A stretch of 64,000 nt of DNA from Hermodice carunculata. Its lineage: Eukaryota; Annelida; Polychaeta; Eunicida; Amphinomidae. Each line of letters opens with the position of its first letter. Within the stretch, counting starts at the first letter, position 1. The stretch spans positions 1,497,310 to 1,561,309 of the forward strand of contig CAXHWN010002588.1 in the NCBI GenBank assembly GCA_964020975.1, written 5' to 3'. The notes beneath the pieces were generated by a model. The model ran no database searches. It had not been told where the DNA came from and was given only the letters and a program-made list of their open reading frames with translations. The translations under genes were made by a program, and so were the position numbers. Below are positions 43,851-55,345 of this stretch, in pieces.

Positions 43851-44748
43851 GGGCTGATATTATTGATATTCTGGGTATCACGATGCTCCCTGATGATAGA
43901 ATATCGTGATACAGTTTCCCAGAATTCATACAAAATGATTCAGGCAAATCCAACGGCAATGACACTTTCAGTCTAACTTTAGCATCTTATCAAATCATTT
44001 TAGGAGCGTAATTTGATTCATTTATGTCACGTATGAGCATGAAATGCACAACTGAAACTGATATGGCATTTCACATAAAAAAAACCTTCCACTGGGAATT
44101 TTTATTAAGAATTGACATAGCACATTTAGGCATTTATGGAATATATTACAGTACAAATATCATGTATGTATGATATCATGAGTCTAGTATCCCAAGTGTA
44201 TTGTAACACATTTTTGGTCGCGATACCAAAGTCTAGCCTATTATTCTTCCCATTAGGCAATGCACAAACGAGGAAATAACAGAGTTACATAACAGCCACA
44301 TGTGTGGGGAGCGAAGGCAACAATTAGATCAGTCAAGCAGTCACCCTGATATACACAAAACTCCATGAATCACACTTCAGTATGCAATGTCAAAGCAGTT
44401 GCTAGGGTAACAATGTAATCTTTTTTTATACCAGGCTGCGTATCTAAATGCCTAATGCACAACTGGTGTACATAAAAATCCAAAAACAACTTTATAATCT
44501 GGTATACATTCATGGTCCATGAGCTCATTTTTTTCTCCTTTTCTCTGTGGTCCCACTAGGGTGTGTAGGCTTATCATAATTGGAAGTTAATTGATTGCAA
44601 ATGTTTAAGTTGTAGCAGGATCTAAAATCTCCATATTCATCGCACCTAATTACATCACTCCAGAGTCCTACGCCACTAAAAAGGAAAGCTTTATTGACAT
44701 ACACCATATTACTGGTGTAGTGTGGCGTACATTGGGAACATGACAAAT
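43851..44748. other. Unassigned region
   Basis: No supported feature. A short self-similar stretch (ATATTATTGATATTCTGGGTATCACGAT then GAATATCGTGATAC, 43855-43912) is a loose inverted repeat. Confidence 0.35.
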
Positions 44749-44882
<134 letters not shown>

Positions 44883-44984
44883 ATCCAAGAAGGCAACCCA
44901 CATGCTACATCAAAGATGTTCAGTTTGTACACAGTATCTGTACCGCATATACAATTTCGTCCCTTGAAAATATGGTTTGTAGTC

Positions 44985-46760
44985 CTCCATCACGTGCCTG
45001 GCAAAACTTGCGGATCAACTTGGCGGTAACTTCAATTCCGTTGTGTTCTAAATTATTATTTTACTGTATTTGTTTAAGGCATCGGGCATGGGTTGGAGGT
45101 AAATTGTATTCATCTTGTTTGGTTAACGTGCGGGAAATCATATTTAGGGAGTTACAAACCTTGGAACAGCTTCCATCTCTGGCAAGTAGTCTACAAGTAC
45201 TAACCAATGAATTGACACTTTTTAACACTTTATAGTAGAGTTTGATGAAACGCCTGTCAAGCTGAACTTCAATAGGTAAATCTTCACGTATAGAAGACAA
45301 TAAATTGCTGTGACTCCTGAAAGGTATTCTCCATATGAATCGTTTGGCCTCCTGCCATGCTGTGTAGAAATATGCCGCATCTTCCTGAGAGAACTCCCAA
45401 AGCTGGCAGCCGTATCAAAGCATGCAGGAAGTTTTAAAGAGTCGATATTTGATCCCCAGGAATGTTTTGCTGAATTGTGCTATAATCATTTTGACCTCTG
45501 TATTGAATTTGTGAACTGAATTTTGGATATTTTCATAAGTTGCTTTGGCACCAACAAAATAACTAAATGTTCACATTGATTTGCTTCAGCTATAAGAGTT
45601 CCATCGATACATAAATTGACATTGTTCGGGTCAAACATTATATGATATTCTTTTGTTAACTCATCACAAACTTTGAACATTTTAGACACACTTAATACTG
45701 TTGGAGCAAGAACACCAGATCACCCTTATATGCCAGAGCACCTGCAGTTAAATATCCAATATGACATCCAAATCGCAAAGCTTTCAAACGTACAAGTAAT
45801 TCGTCTAAGTGTTTACCAAACACAAGAGTGCCGATAGAATTCCACATTGTTTAACCCAATTTCTACCTTTAGAAGCCCTAGATGTTCCTGAATCCCAAGC
45901 AACCGTAATAGTCTGGTTGACATACGTATTCAAAAGTAGTCTTGCAATACACGGACATATACCTTTGTTTAAGGGAGGGAAAACAATTTGATCTAATTAA
46001 CTTGGTCTAATGCCTTTGCAGCATCCAAAAACACCATTTTTACACTAGACCTGTGTGACTTGCAACATTGAATATACTCAGATAGCACGAATGAACATTG
46101 AGTAGTTGAACAGCCAGCCTTGAAGCCAACTGGAGGTCACTAGAGCTCTGTACATCAAAACTATCATTTAAAATTATCTAGTCCAAGACTTTACCGAGTA
46201 TGCTACCCATGCAATACCTCTATAATTTTCTGATTCATACAATGACCTTCTCTTATTTTTACGGATGGGATGTATTGAAATATTAAGAAATCCGTCAGGT
46301 GCAAAGCCGTCTTTGAGCATGGCATTAAACAGCAAGGAAAGAAGATACTTAAGTTTGTCAGTACCATGAACTACGTGATCAGAATAGCACCCTTTGTCGC
46401 CGTCGTGTTTTCCTAGTTTAATGTGATTGACAGCGTTACAGACCATATCAGTGGATATGTTATGATGAGAGGAACACTTATCGCTAATACAATTGGAATT
46501 GACTAGAGATGATATATCTTTCTTTAACAGGTCCATTTTCTTTTCAGAATATGAGACAGTCAAACAAAGGGCTTTATATTTCTCATCAAACAAATTAGCT
46601 ATGCCACTTGTATTTGTGACACCATCCACCCTTGCAGGCCTTGAGCTAGATTTTTTTTCCATTTTTTGCACAACTGTCCAAAAATCATTATTATAATTAT
46701 TGACCATGGCATCTGCGAGTTTTGCTTTCTTACTAGAAAAGAGTCTTCTCAATAATGATC
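44985..46760 (-). mobile_element. AP-type LINE, family I, minus-strand copy
   Basis: Minus-strand reading gives the linker and fingers (46752-46174), a broken palm (about 46160-45690) and a C-terminal region (SSIREDLPIEVQLDRRFIKL, LARDGSCSKVCNSLN, 45300-45120). In the palm, LDELLVRLKALRFGCHIGYL is followed by GALAYKGDLV (about 45740), where YADD has become YKGD, so the enzyme is dead. Frame changes are frequent after 46174. Family I is also present on the plus strand at 34.6-36.6 kb. Confidence 0.8.
46174..46752 (-). pseudogene. LINE RT, linker and fingers part (family I)
   Basis: A 192-codon frame: LFSSKKAKLADAMVNNYNND, FWTVVQKMEKKSSSRPARVD, GVTNTSGIANLFDEKYKALC, VCNAVNHIKLGKHDGDKG (fingers motif), SDHVVHGTDKLKYLLSLLFN, LKDGFAPDGFLNISIHPIRK and SENYRGIAW. 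It is colinear with 34706-35250 on the other strand and is open throughout, ending where the palm should start. Confidence 0.85.
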
Positions 46761-46879
46761 AAAATGTGAAAAACAATGCAAGGTACACAATTGTGCATCT
46801 TACTGACAATGTTGACAGTCAGAGAAATGGGTATCCATATTCTATAGCCTATGACAAGTAAAAGAATAAATGAGTACTC

Positions 46880-47424
46880 CTTTAAATAAAAGGCTCAGGC
46901 AGTGATCAGGAAAACTAGATTGTCAGTGAGGATTGATGATGAACTGCATGTAGATCCGCAGTTGTTTTGCCAGTATATTGTCACTGCTGCCAGGGCAGAA
47001 AATGACATGAGACCCAAGTCCATTATGAGCTGTGCAGCTACCCACCATCTCTGTTAGACGCAAACCTCATGTTACATGAGCCACAGAAGTCCCTTCTGAC
47101 TGAGATATTGTGGAAGCAGTTGACTGCAGACACAGCAAACACCTTGTCTGGCACAAGATCCTGTGCATTGTGTCACTGATGCAGGATTATCTGTCCATCA
47201 CCTTCCCTGGCCTCATGGTGCATTCACATACCAAGATCTCAGTAGCCTGTACACTAACTATGTGGCAAAGAAATATGGTGTACGCACTGTTGTGTTTGAC
47301 GGATACAACTTCCATTCACCAAAGTCATGACTCACTGTCAGTATGCTGGAAACAAAACTGCTGCTACTATTATGGTCAATGAGAATATGCATGTTAAGTT
47401 GAAAAAGGACGTGTTTGTTGCCAA

Positions 47425-47471
<47 letters not shown>

Positions 47472-47995
47472 AAGGGAAAAAAAGGCAATGATTCACTGCC
47501 ACGCTGAGTCGGTGTGTGTGTGGTGCTCCTTGACGATGCCAATGCTGATCATTCTGTGGTGATGACAGCAATTGGCTGTGCCCGGCAGGGCGGCACAGTT
47601 ACGGCGGGAAATGACATAACAACTTGTACCATACTAAAGAATATATGCACGACATAAACGTTGTATCTGAGCCATGGAAGGAATCAGTAAAAAGACAGGT
47701 TTGAGACATCAAAGCTGTCAAGAGAACACTTGGTTCTGATGTTTGTGACAATATATTCAATGAGTGGCTGTGACACAACCTCTTGCCTGTGTTGCATTGG
47801 AAAGTGCATTGTCCTTAAAAAGGTGCATACTGATCCTAGTATTGAAAAACAGGCCCATGCATTTAGCCAGCCACAATTGATCAAGGAAGCTGTGGCAGCT
47901 ACTGGTGTAAAGGCTCTATATTCCTGTGTAATCGCAAACTTAGAAAGACTTTGCCAATGATGACGCATTGACGTTTTAAAGAAAGAAATTAGGTT
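46880..47995 (+). pseudogene. Broken copy of a PIN/FEN-like multicopy gene, first block
   Basis: Frames on the plus strand read, in order, TRLSVRIDDELHVDPQLFCQ (46915-46975), YIVTAARAENDMRPKSIMSC, NYVAKKYGVRTVVFDGYNFH (47260-47320; acidic FDGY core), a run of Ala/Lys codons grown into a poly-A (47427-47456), VVMTAIGCARQGG, YHMKEYMHDINVVSEPWKES, DIKAVKRTLGSDVCDNI, AMSGCDTTSCLCCIGK (GCDTTS motif) and EAVAATGVKALYSCVIANLE. I recognise this order from an uncharacterised animal gene family, common in cnidarian and mollusc genomes, with a PIN/FEN nuclease-like fold; the function is not established. At least six frameshifts or stops break it. Confidence 0.65.
47427..47456. repeat. Poly(A) run with GAAAA-rich extension
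   Basis: Thirty As followed by GAAAA repeats to about 47490, at the position where the intact protein would have a Lys/Asn run (VFxANKK). Confidence 0.9.
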
Positions 47996-50219
47996 TAAAC
48001 AAAAATGTAGGTATAAAAGGTAATGCTGTTTACTTACCCGTACACCAACATAAACATGGCATTCTAAATTTTCACAAAATTACTTGTTACCAAAGTATCA
48101 TGGCTTCAATTTGAATATTTGCAAAATATAATGAAAAAAAAAATTTACTTAGCTAAAAATTGTCCTGCATTTCAAGATATATTGATGATATTGCATGCCC
48201 AAATGTTGACAATTTCTAAGGAATTGCAAATAAAATTAACCCAAAAATACTTCCTTTAAAGAGCAATGATGTTAATCTTTATCATGATATATATCTAGAT
48301 TTAGATATTAAGATAATTAATAAAAGTTTTGTGGCTAAAATTTATCACATAATAAATTATTTCAATTTTGAAATTGTAAATTCTTTTTTCCAGAAAGTAA
48401 TATCTCGGTAAAATAAGGTTAATGTACATTTTTATCTCAAATGTTACGTTTTTAGTTGTGTTTCGGATAAATTTATCGCTTTTGCATTTAGAGTTATATT
48501 TACTTACAATAACTCACATAAAGGGTTATGAAATAAAGGTTTTGAAAAAATATTTTCACACTTTTTCCTGCAGACATCCAGATTTAATAAAAAATATGGC
48601 TCCTCTAATTTCAATACATTCTGGCACCATAAGATCATAAATAATTTTAATGTCAAAAGTATCTTACATACTACATAGTTATTTTTGTCGTAAGTGTTTT
48701 TTATTTTCCACGTAGGCCTATATAACATAAATTTAGTTTATAAAAAAAAAATGGTCTAATATCTGCATGCCTGGTTTCCTCTGTGTGGAATAGAAACTAC
48801 CTATGGGTTGGGGGAATTCCTCCAGCTGGGTCCCAGCCGCAGAGTGTATTAGATATGTGAATTCCATTTTATCTTAAATTTTTGTAGCTTTACTTAGGAA
48901 TTTAGACATCTACATAGGACTGCTCATTTTTTTATGTTAAAGATATTATTAGTATAGACCCATACGTTTTACATGGATTGCGAAGCAGGCCAAGCTCTCC
49001 ATGGTACAGATAGTGGCGTATACTTTCCTACCTTCATGTTTGGTGGAGCAAAAGCGAAGGACTCGGAGAAAACCACCGTGCACAATCAGAGTGGTAGGAA
49101 CTCTTTCCACAATTTTATTAATAAGGTTATTAATTAAAATTATAAAGCACAAATCACATGAATAGTTGCTCCAAAAGGTTAAGAACCCCATACCCCCCTC
49201 CCCATCCCACCTCACCCCAACCCCATCCCAACCCCTAATGCATGTCAGGCGATTTGAGATTGTAAGCTAACGTGTCTAATGAGGGAGATTGCAGTTAAAG
49301 GTTTCCCACTGATGTCCCGTTTATAAATTCATTTGGCTCTTTCAACCTTGAATTTACAAAGTATTTTCATTAAATGTAATGTAACTGAGGAATTATTAAT
49401 ACAGATCTAGTAATAAGCACTTACTGCATTGCCTGGGAAATACAATGAGTTTAAAATAAATATGCCTATTTTATAACTGAAACACGACAACGTTGATCCG
49501 ACCAGTTTTCACGTGTGACGCAATCAATTACGTGATTCTTCTAAGCTCTACGTCACATCGTTACATTCGCGTTTTACATGAAGTTAACACACTAGTTTAA
49601 AGTTGTTTTTTTTTTTTTTTTAGCTGATCACTCCGTCAGGTAACTCTGGTCGGATATGTTCTGAGACCAAGCATTCTTCGTAAGTGTGGGGTTTATTATA
49701 GTTAAGCCTAATTGATTCAATGATTCAATTTCGGTAGGCCTAATCAAGAATGTTAGGTGTAGACTTATGCTTTATAAAAGTATTTTCATTAATATTATAG
49801 TTATCTAATCTGGGATATATATTTTAAGTAGGCCTGTCAACAAGGGAACGTCATCGTTGCTTTATTCCGTAACACATCATCTCGGAATATTTGTATTGGA
49901 AATGCAAACACGGTGCCGCCACTTAGCAGTATGACTTTTCCAGGGATTAATGGCACCGAAACAAGTCGCTGGTTCCCCGCTAATGACCCGGGTTAATAGA
50001 GGCCAATGCAACTGAAAAGTTTCTTCTAAATTTCACATTTTATGAATATGATTTATTCCTTTCTTAAATTAATTTGCTGTAATGATTTATAACTATGTGG
50101 TTTTCAGTGAATAGTACGGAATAGGACTTTGCTCTAAGAATATCGGACTTGATAGTGTTCAAACGGTACATGGGGTTACAGATTTAGGTTTGTTAAGTTT
50201 CTGTTTGTAATAAACAGGA
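47996..50219. other. Intron-like or inserted segment between the two gene blocks
   Basis: No coding match to the gene on either side. The right border reads GTAATAAACAG|GAGATTCC, a usable acceptor, and the left border is near AATTAG|GTTTAAAC, a usable donor. It includes a C-rich tract (49193-49236), a T-run (49604-49621) and bZIP-like sites (49515-49560). An original intron or a later insertion are both possible. Confidence 0.4.
49193..49236 (-). other. Potential G-quadruplex (minus strand)
   Basis: The plus strand carries CCCCCC, CCCC, CCC, CCCC, CCCC, CCC and CCCC separated by one to four bases, so the minus strand has at least six G-tracts of three or more. Confidence 0.5.
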
Positions 50220-50570
50220 GATTCCTTGAGAGATCAGCAACATCAAGACTTCACATGAAGCCAAAGTATCTGCCACCCACTTCATCAAGATGCAAGTATC
50301 ACAGGTACCGTGTGTACCTCCAGATACTGGAGTGGTTTGGAGTAAAGCTTCCACGACCTCAATGGGCTGGCAAATGTCGGTGGCGATTTATGCATGAAAC
50401 GATGGATATGCCTTCTGCTCCAGAGCAGCTCCTCAAAGTGATTTTTTGTGATTGCAAAGCAAATTGTAGCATGGACTGATGCCCCTTCCTTAGGAACAGT
50501 GTGAGGTGCTCCAGTGCCTGTGGACATTGCAACAGAGCTGCATGTGTCAGTTTTGAAATCACAGATACAT
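50220..50570 (+). pseudogene. PIN/FEN-like multicopy gene, C-terminal block
   Basis: Directly after the acceptor-like CAG at 50217-50219 the frame reads RFLERSATSRLHMKPKYLPP, TSSRCKYHRYRVYLQILEWF (family signature L-P-P-T-x-x-x-x-K-Y-H-x-x-R-V-Y-x-Q), MDMPSAPEQLLKVIFCDCKA and NCSMD, then TGA (50477-50479). Residues matching the Cys-rich tail (CSSACGHCNRAACV) continue after the stop to about 50550 in another frame. It is colinear with and on the same strand as the block at 46880-47995, and together they represent most of the family's length. Confidence 0.7.
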
Positions 50571-51385
50571 ACATGAATGATTGATTCATTGTAAAGCAAT
50601 ACCCCCAATTTCCCTTTTGTATGAAAGACCAAAACCGAAGTGTTTACGGAAAATCCATTCTTTTTCCAATTCATTGGATTCATTGCACGCTGTACATCTA
50701 TGTCATTGTGGCAACCATTTTTATGCCTTTAGTTTTTTGGTCAATCAAAGGAACCTTCTGCTCAAAGATCAAAACTAATACAGTTTACTGCAAGAAAATG
50801 AAACTATATGGACTTTTGACGCATTTTGGTTTTTCTTCATGCACGGCATTACCAAATCAAAACGTTTTTTTTTTGGGGGGGGGAGGGACTAGCACGTTAT
50901 ATTGTCATTAACAGTCCTTTTTTCAGCATGGTTATTTTTCATGACGGCCATTTTGGATTTTTGCATATTTTACAACACTCCCGAAGTTTGTTTTCTTGTG
51001 ACTTGATATCTTAAAGTGCTTGGTCTGGACGACTCAAACCACTGAAAAAGACGTTTGTTGCAATTTGTTCCAGGTCCGACCTGAGTGTGACTGGACTAAG
51101 ACTATGAGACAGTGAGACAACCACAAGGATGCCAACACATCTGAAATATTCACATGTACCTAAAAATTGGTTATTATTTACTCAATCTTTAAATAATGGT
51201 GATAATTATTTCATTATTAGTTGTATCTAAAAATACATAACCCGCCCCCCTCCAAAAAAAGACAAACAAACAAAAAAACAACAAAACCCCGGAAATCTGG
51301 TATCCAATTTTTATCTGCAACCTAATACCCCTGCCACTGCCTATTTCTGAATGCAGAAACGCAGATTTCCTTGCCTTCTGTTGTT
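50571..51385. other. Unassigned region
   Basis: No recognisable feature; overlapping short frames at 50581-51014 contain a G-run and are not credible. Confidence 0.4.
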
Positions 51386-51415
51386 AGCTCTGCTGACTGA
51401 CAAGTTAGCAGAGCT
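51386..51415. repeat. Left-end hairpin of copy D, covarying stem
   Basis: Arms AGCTCTGCTGACT and AGTTAGCAGAGCT around GACA pair at 12 of 13 positions plus one G-T wobble. Relative to copy A, pair 2 is G-C instead of C-G and pair 6 is T-A instead of A-T. Confidence 0.85.
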
Positions 51416-52135
51416 TATAGAATCCTTTTGCGTCCGTCGTCCGTCCATCTGTCATTAGACTTTTTACATTTTTGTCTTTTTCTAAATAAAAACACTGCAT
51501 TAAATGTTTTGATTTTTCACATGGATATTCCCCAGGTAGACCTCTACGAAGTTTGCGAAGGAGATGATGATGCAATAGTTTTTCTAATTTTTATGAATTT
51601 TTTAATATATTTTTTGAAAAAAAATTCCTTATCTGAAGAACTACCTGGCTAATTGCTTTGATACTGCACATAGGGTATTTGGATTTTCGACTTCTCAAAA
51701 ACAGCTGCATGGAATGTTTTGATTTTGCACATGCATGTTGCCCAGATGGACCTCTACCAAATTTGCAAAGGAGATGATGATGCACTAATTTTTCTTTTTT
51801 TTATGAATTTTATACTTAATTTTTTGAAAAAAAAAATTCCTTGTCTCAGGAACTACCTGGGCAGTTACTTTGATGTTGCACATAGGGTCATCTGGGGTCA
51901 TCTAGCTCTTATTTTGGCCACCAGATGGCGCTGCAATTTTGTCCAATTTTTTCTTTTTGTTTTGTTTTTTTGATGAATTTTTGTGTGTTACGGCAATTTG
52001 CGACTTCTCCAGAACGGATGAACAGAATTGCTTTAAATTTTACCAGAATATAGTTGGACTTTAGACAATATCACTTTGCAAAAATAATGTGGACATCTTA
52101 ATTTTTGACAAAGTTATGGGATATCAAACTTTAAA
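51386..52135 (+). repeat. Hairpin-headed repeat, partial copy D
   Basis: It begins with a hairpin (51386-51415), then GCTTATAG, a CGTC-rich head (51431-51446) and two short related units near 51500 and 51700 (GGATATTCCCCAGGTAGACC TCTACGAAGTTTGCGAAGG and its repeat), followed by a CTCF-like CCACCAGATGGCGCTGC (51918-51934) and GACTTCTCCAGAACGGATGA. The units form a diverged subfamily, and the 3' module is absent. Confidence 0.7.
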
Positions 52136-52316
52136 AACCTAAGTGAGTGCTTCCACTGTATAAATATATATGGCAATACAGTGCATCTATTGCACTATCG
52201 TATTTACAATTTCTACTTCTTCTCAAATACTAATGGTTGAGTGTTACCATTGTACATGTAAATAGCTATACCGACTACAGTGCATGTATTGCAATATTGT
52301 AAAAGCAGATTCCAGA

Positions 52317-52510
52317 TAGGGTGCAGTGTTAGCGGAGCTGCAACACGCTCGCCTTTCAGCTCTGCGACCCGGGCTCGATTCACGGCCGGGAAGCATGTGT
52401 AATGAGTTCCTGCCGCTGTGACTGTGCACGATGGTCTTCTTGTAGGCAGGAAAATAGCTGTGCTCCAGTCAGCAGAGCACAGGATCATTAGGATCCTCTT
52501 TGTTTATTTA
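52317..52510 (+). mobile_element. tRNA-derived SINE
   Basis: Box A TAGCGGAGCTGC (52330-52341) and box B GGCTCGATTCA (52372-52382) are spaced as in a tRNA promoter, with a tRNA-like head GCAGTGT...AGCTCTGCGACCCGG between and around them. A GC-rich body (52385-52490) follows. The tRNA fold itself is degenerate (no intact acceptor stem), which supports a SINE rather than a functional tRNA. The 3' end is uncertain, near TTTGTTTATTTATC. Confidence 0.65.
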
Positions 52511-53649
52511 TCAAAACCAGATCAGTGAACTTTAGGAGTAGCCGATATAAGGAGAACACGTTTTGGACACTAAAACACACGGACGTTTGTCTGTTACAGT
52601 GACTCCCTGACTGTGTTAGTTGAACATTTAGAACACGCATAATAACCAAGAATATCAGCACGTGAAAATGATATTTGAAGCTGCATAAACTGGCTGACTT
52701 ATCTTAATTCGGATTGAAAAACTCCTTGCACTGTACACGTTGAATGCGTACTTCTTGCTAAGCGTGACCAAATAAATTTAAATCCGTGTTTCTTCGAAAG
52801 ATTTGTTGCTGCGTTACTTCGAAAGATTTGTTTCCACTTTTACAAGGTATTTCTCCGGGACTATCTTGCGTGCCCGCATGAAGGTCTAAAAGGTGGCAGA
52901 CCACTCTTGTCATACTCTTTGTATACCAGCAGACTGAAATTCCAGATGTATTGCTCCTTATGAATATCGACGTCTAAACAGATAAAACTATTATAATTCA
53001 TTGAGTACACCGTGAGAGCAAGAAGAACGCACTTTTGTTCATCTGCATGTTAAGGCAAGTAAACCGTTGTCAGCGGATCATATAAAAACAAAAAAAACAA
53101 AAAAACAACACTGCTGGACAAACGGGATTTTAGAGATTACCGATAGAAACGCCTTTTATTGGTCATATTATCTACAATTTTGCGGCCAGCTGCAGAGAAA
53201 ATTGCCTGCTGCAGTTGCAAGTGTAGCAAAAACAATGGTATTGTCTATAGAAGTCAAAATCACTATGGCATGCAGAACATGCGCTGAGCCAAGTGTGTGA
53301 ACGTGAATAGTTTCCCCAATGCCCCCGATGCACAAATTCATGCCAATCGATGAACAGTTCCGGATATCGTTTGTGTTTTCATGCCAGAATTTAGGCTTTG
53401 TGATCTAGTTAATAAATCAAAACAACTGTTTACATCATATTGAGCTGATCTCAAAGAGAATAACAAAATCTAAACACTACAAATTATTGGTCTGGAGAGC
53501 GCATACGTTAGAATAAACAATACTAAGAAGAGTTGACTGTTCCACTGAAGTTTCCCCATGGGAATATGACGTAATAAAATTCTGAATACTTTTAATGACA
53601 GCACAGGTAATTTTAACTTCCCTTCCCAAGGGACACCCCTCAACCCCTC
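52511..53649. other. Unassigned region
   Basis: No recognisable feature, apart from a small direct repeat TTCTTCGAAAGATTTGTT / ACTTCGAAAGATTTGTT (52791-52833). Confidence 0.4.

Positions 53650-53702
<53 letters not shown>
53650..53702. repeat. (CA)n microsatellite
   Basis: About 26 CA repeats. Confidence 0.97.
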
Positions 53703-53705
<3 letters not shown>

Positions 53706-54395
53706 GTTGCATTCAGTTTTTCATACCCCGGGGTGTCTTGTGGAATTCCTGGGTGAAACATCAAGGTTACACTGACCATTTTTAAAGAGTAACTCGTGCG
53801 AAAAAATTTACCCCTTAAAGTACGGCGGTGATAAACCAGACATGAAATGAAGTGCAGAGGCACACATTTCTCGCTTCGTGGAAATTATCACACTTGGATC
53901 TCAAACATTGTACAGTTCCATGATATAGTTGTATTCGCTTTTTGGTTTGTCTGTTTATCTTGGACACTGGTGCCTTTGCACCAACGTTTCGCTGACATGG
54001 CGTTATGAATGAAAAGTGAGACAAAGGAAAGATCTTTATCTACGAAGCTTGGTTTATCAGGGACGCACTTGTCCACCTCCCTGGTTACATTCACAGCTAG
54101 CACTCAGACTTGACGTGGGAAAAACTTTTTCAACCCCACATCCAAATAGTTTTAACAAAATCAGACCTTTTCATGCAAGAAGCATTATCCCCTACCTTCC
54201 CACATCACATCAGTTGTACCAAAATATGTTATGATTGTTTTCAAAATTCCTCGAATTAGTGGGATAAATCAAGCTGTATAAATGGCTACTGATTTATCGC
54301 CAATCAGTTTATTAATGAGCATTATACGGACATATCTTATTTTTCCTGTTATGACTGCATCAGCTAAAATTACATCGGGTAGACTAATTCTTATA
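53703..54395. other. Unassigned region
   Basis: No supported feature. Overlapping frames on both strands lack known motifs. Confidence 0.4.
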
Positions 54396-55345
54396 CAGTG
54401 AAACCTAACTATTGGGAACACCTTTGGTTCTTGAAAAGTATCCACCATATACGAGTGTCCACAATAGACAAGGGTTGGTATGAATACACCATTGTGGCCA
54501 ATCAGGTGCAGGTTACCGTACTAAATAGTTCTTGGTTATATTGTGCTAACACCTGTGGGAGCAATTTACTTGTAATTAGCCCACTGTTTCAGCTAGACTA
54601 TAACATGAAGCTATCAGCCTGTTTGTGTTGTTTGGTTTGACAGATATTTTGCCATGAAGAATTTTGTAAACAGAGGACGAATCACATATTCATACACAGT
54701 GACGTAATGCTGGCAAGCCGTGCCTGGGGACCGGGTTTCCTGGCTATGACAGTGAAACACTGGCATAAGGTATTATTCTATCTATAGCCTCGCCTTTCTT
54801 ATCTTGCATGTCTTCAATGAAAGTTTTCCGCACAAAACACCAATCGCATACTTTATTTTTAAAAGTGACGTAACAAAAGTTATATGCCTTTATGCTAATA
54901 TGAAAATACACAGTAAATATACTGGTGGTTTCATCCCGGCTGTTTTGCTTGAACCTACGACTTCTTTTGCACCGAAGATAAACTTTCATAGACAAGAGCG
55001 AGAAAAATTGCACACTTTAACCACTTGTAGGCAATATTTTCATTAAAACATACGTGAAAGAATTATTTTCATTATTATCATCAACCATATTGTTATTATT
55101 ATCACCATCATAATTATTTTTATTATTATTAAGACAAACTGAAGTTGAAAACAATAAACTGACAGCGTGCGCAATAGCTTGTGTCAACAATAAGTAGGTT
55201 CCTTTTGCACTTGGTAACAAGAAAAGCGTCCACGGCAGACAAGTACCTTCAATATATAATGACATAATAAACATATTTGGTTCTGGGCAAAGTTGTCCAC
55301 AATAAGAAAGTGTCCACGGAGGTGACCACATGGACAGGTTTCAAT
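54396..55345. mobile_element. Non-autonomous pogo/Tigger-like DNA element
   Basis: The left end reads CAGTGAAACCTAACTATTGG, GAACACC, with TA outside (54394-54395). The right end, on the minus strand, reads CATTGAAACCTGTCCATGTG, GTCACC, with CA (from TA?) outside. Subterminal GTGTCCACAATAG (left) and TTATTGTGGACAAC (right, minus strand) also correspond. CAGTNAAACCT ... GACACC ends and a TA target are typical of pogo/Tigger relatives. The 950-bp interior has no transposase. TIR identity is low, so the copy is old. Confidence 0.5.

Noticed and set aside
52330-52382. Functional tRNA gene
   Set aside because: Boxes A and B are present, but the acceptor and D-stems do not pair; a SINE is the better explanation.
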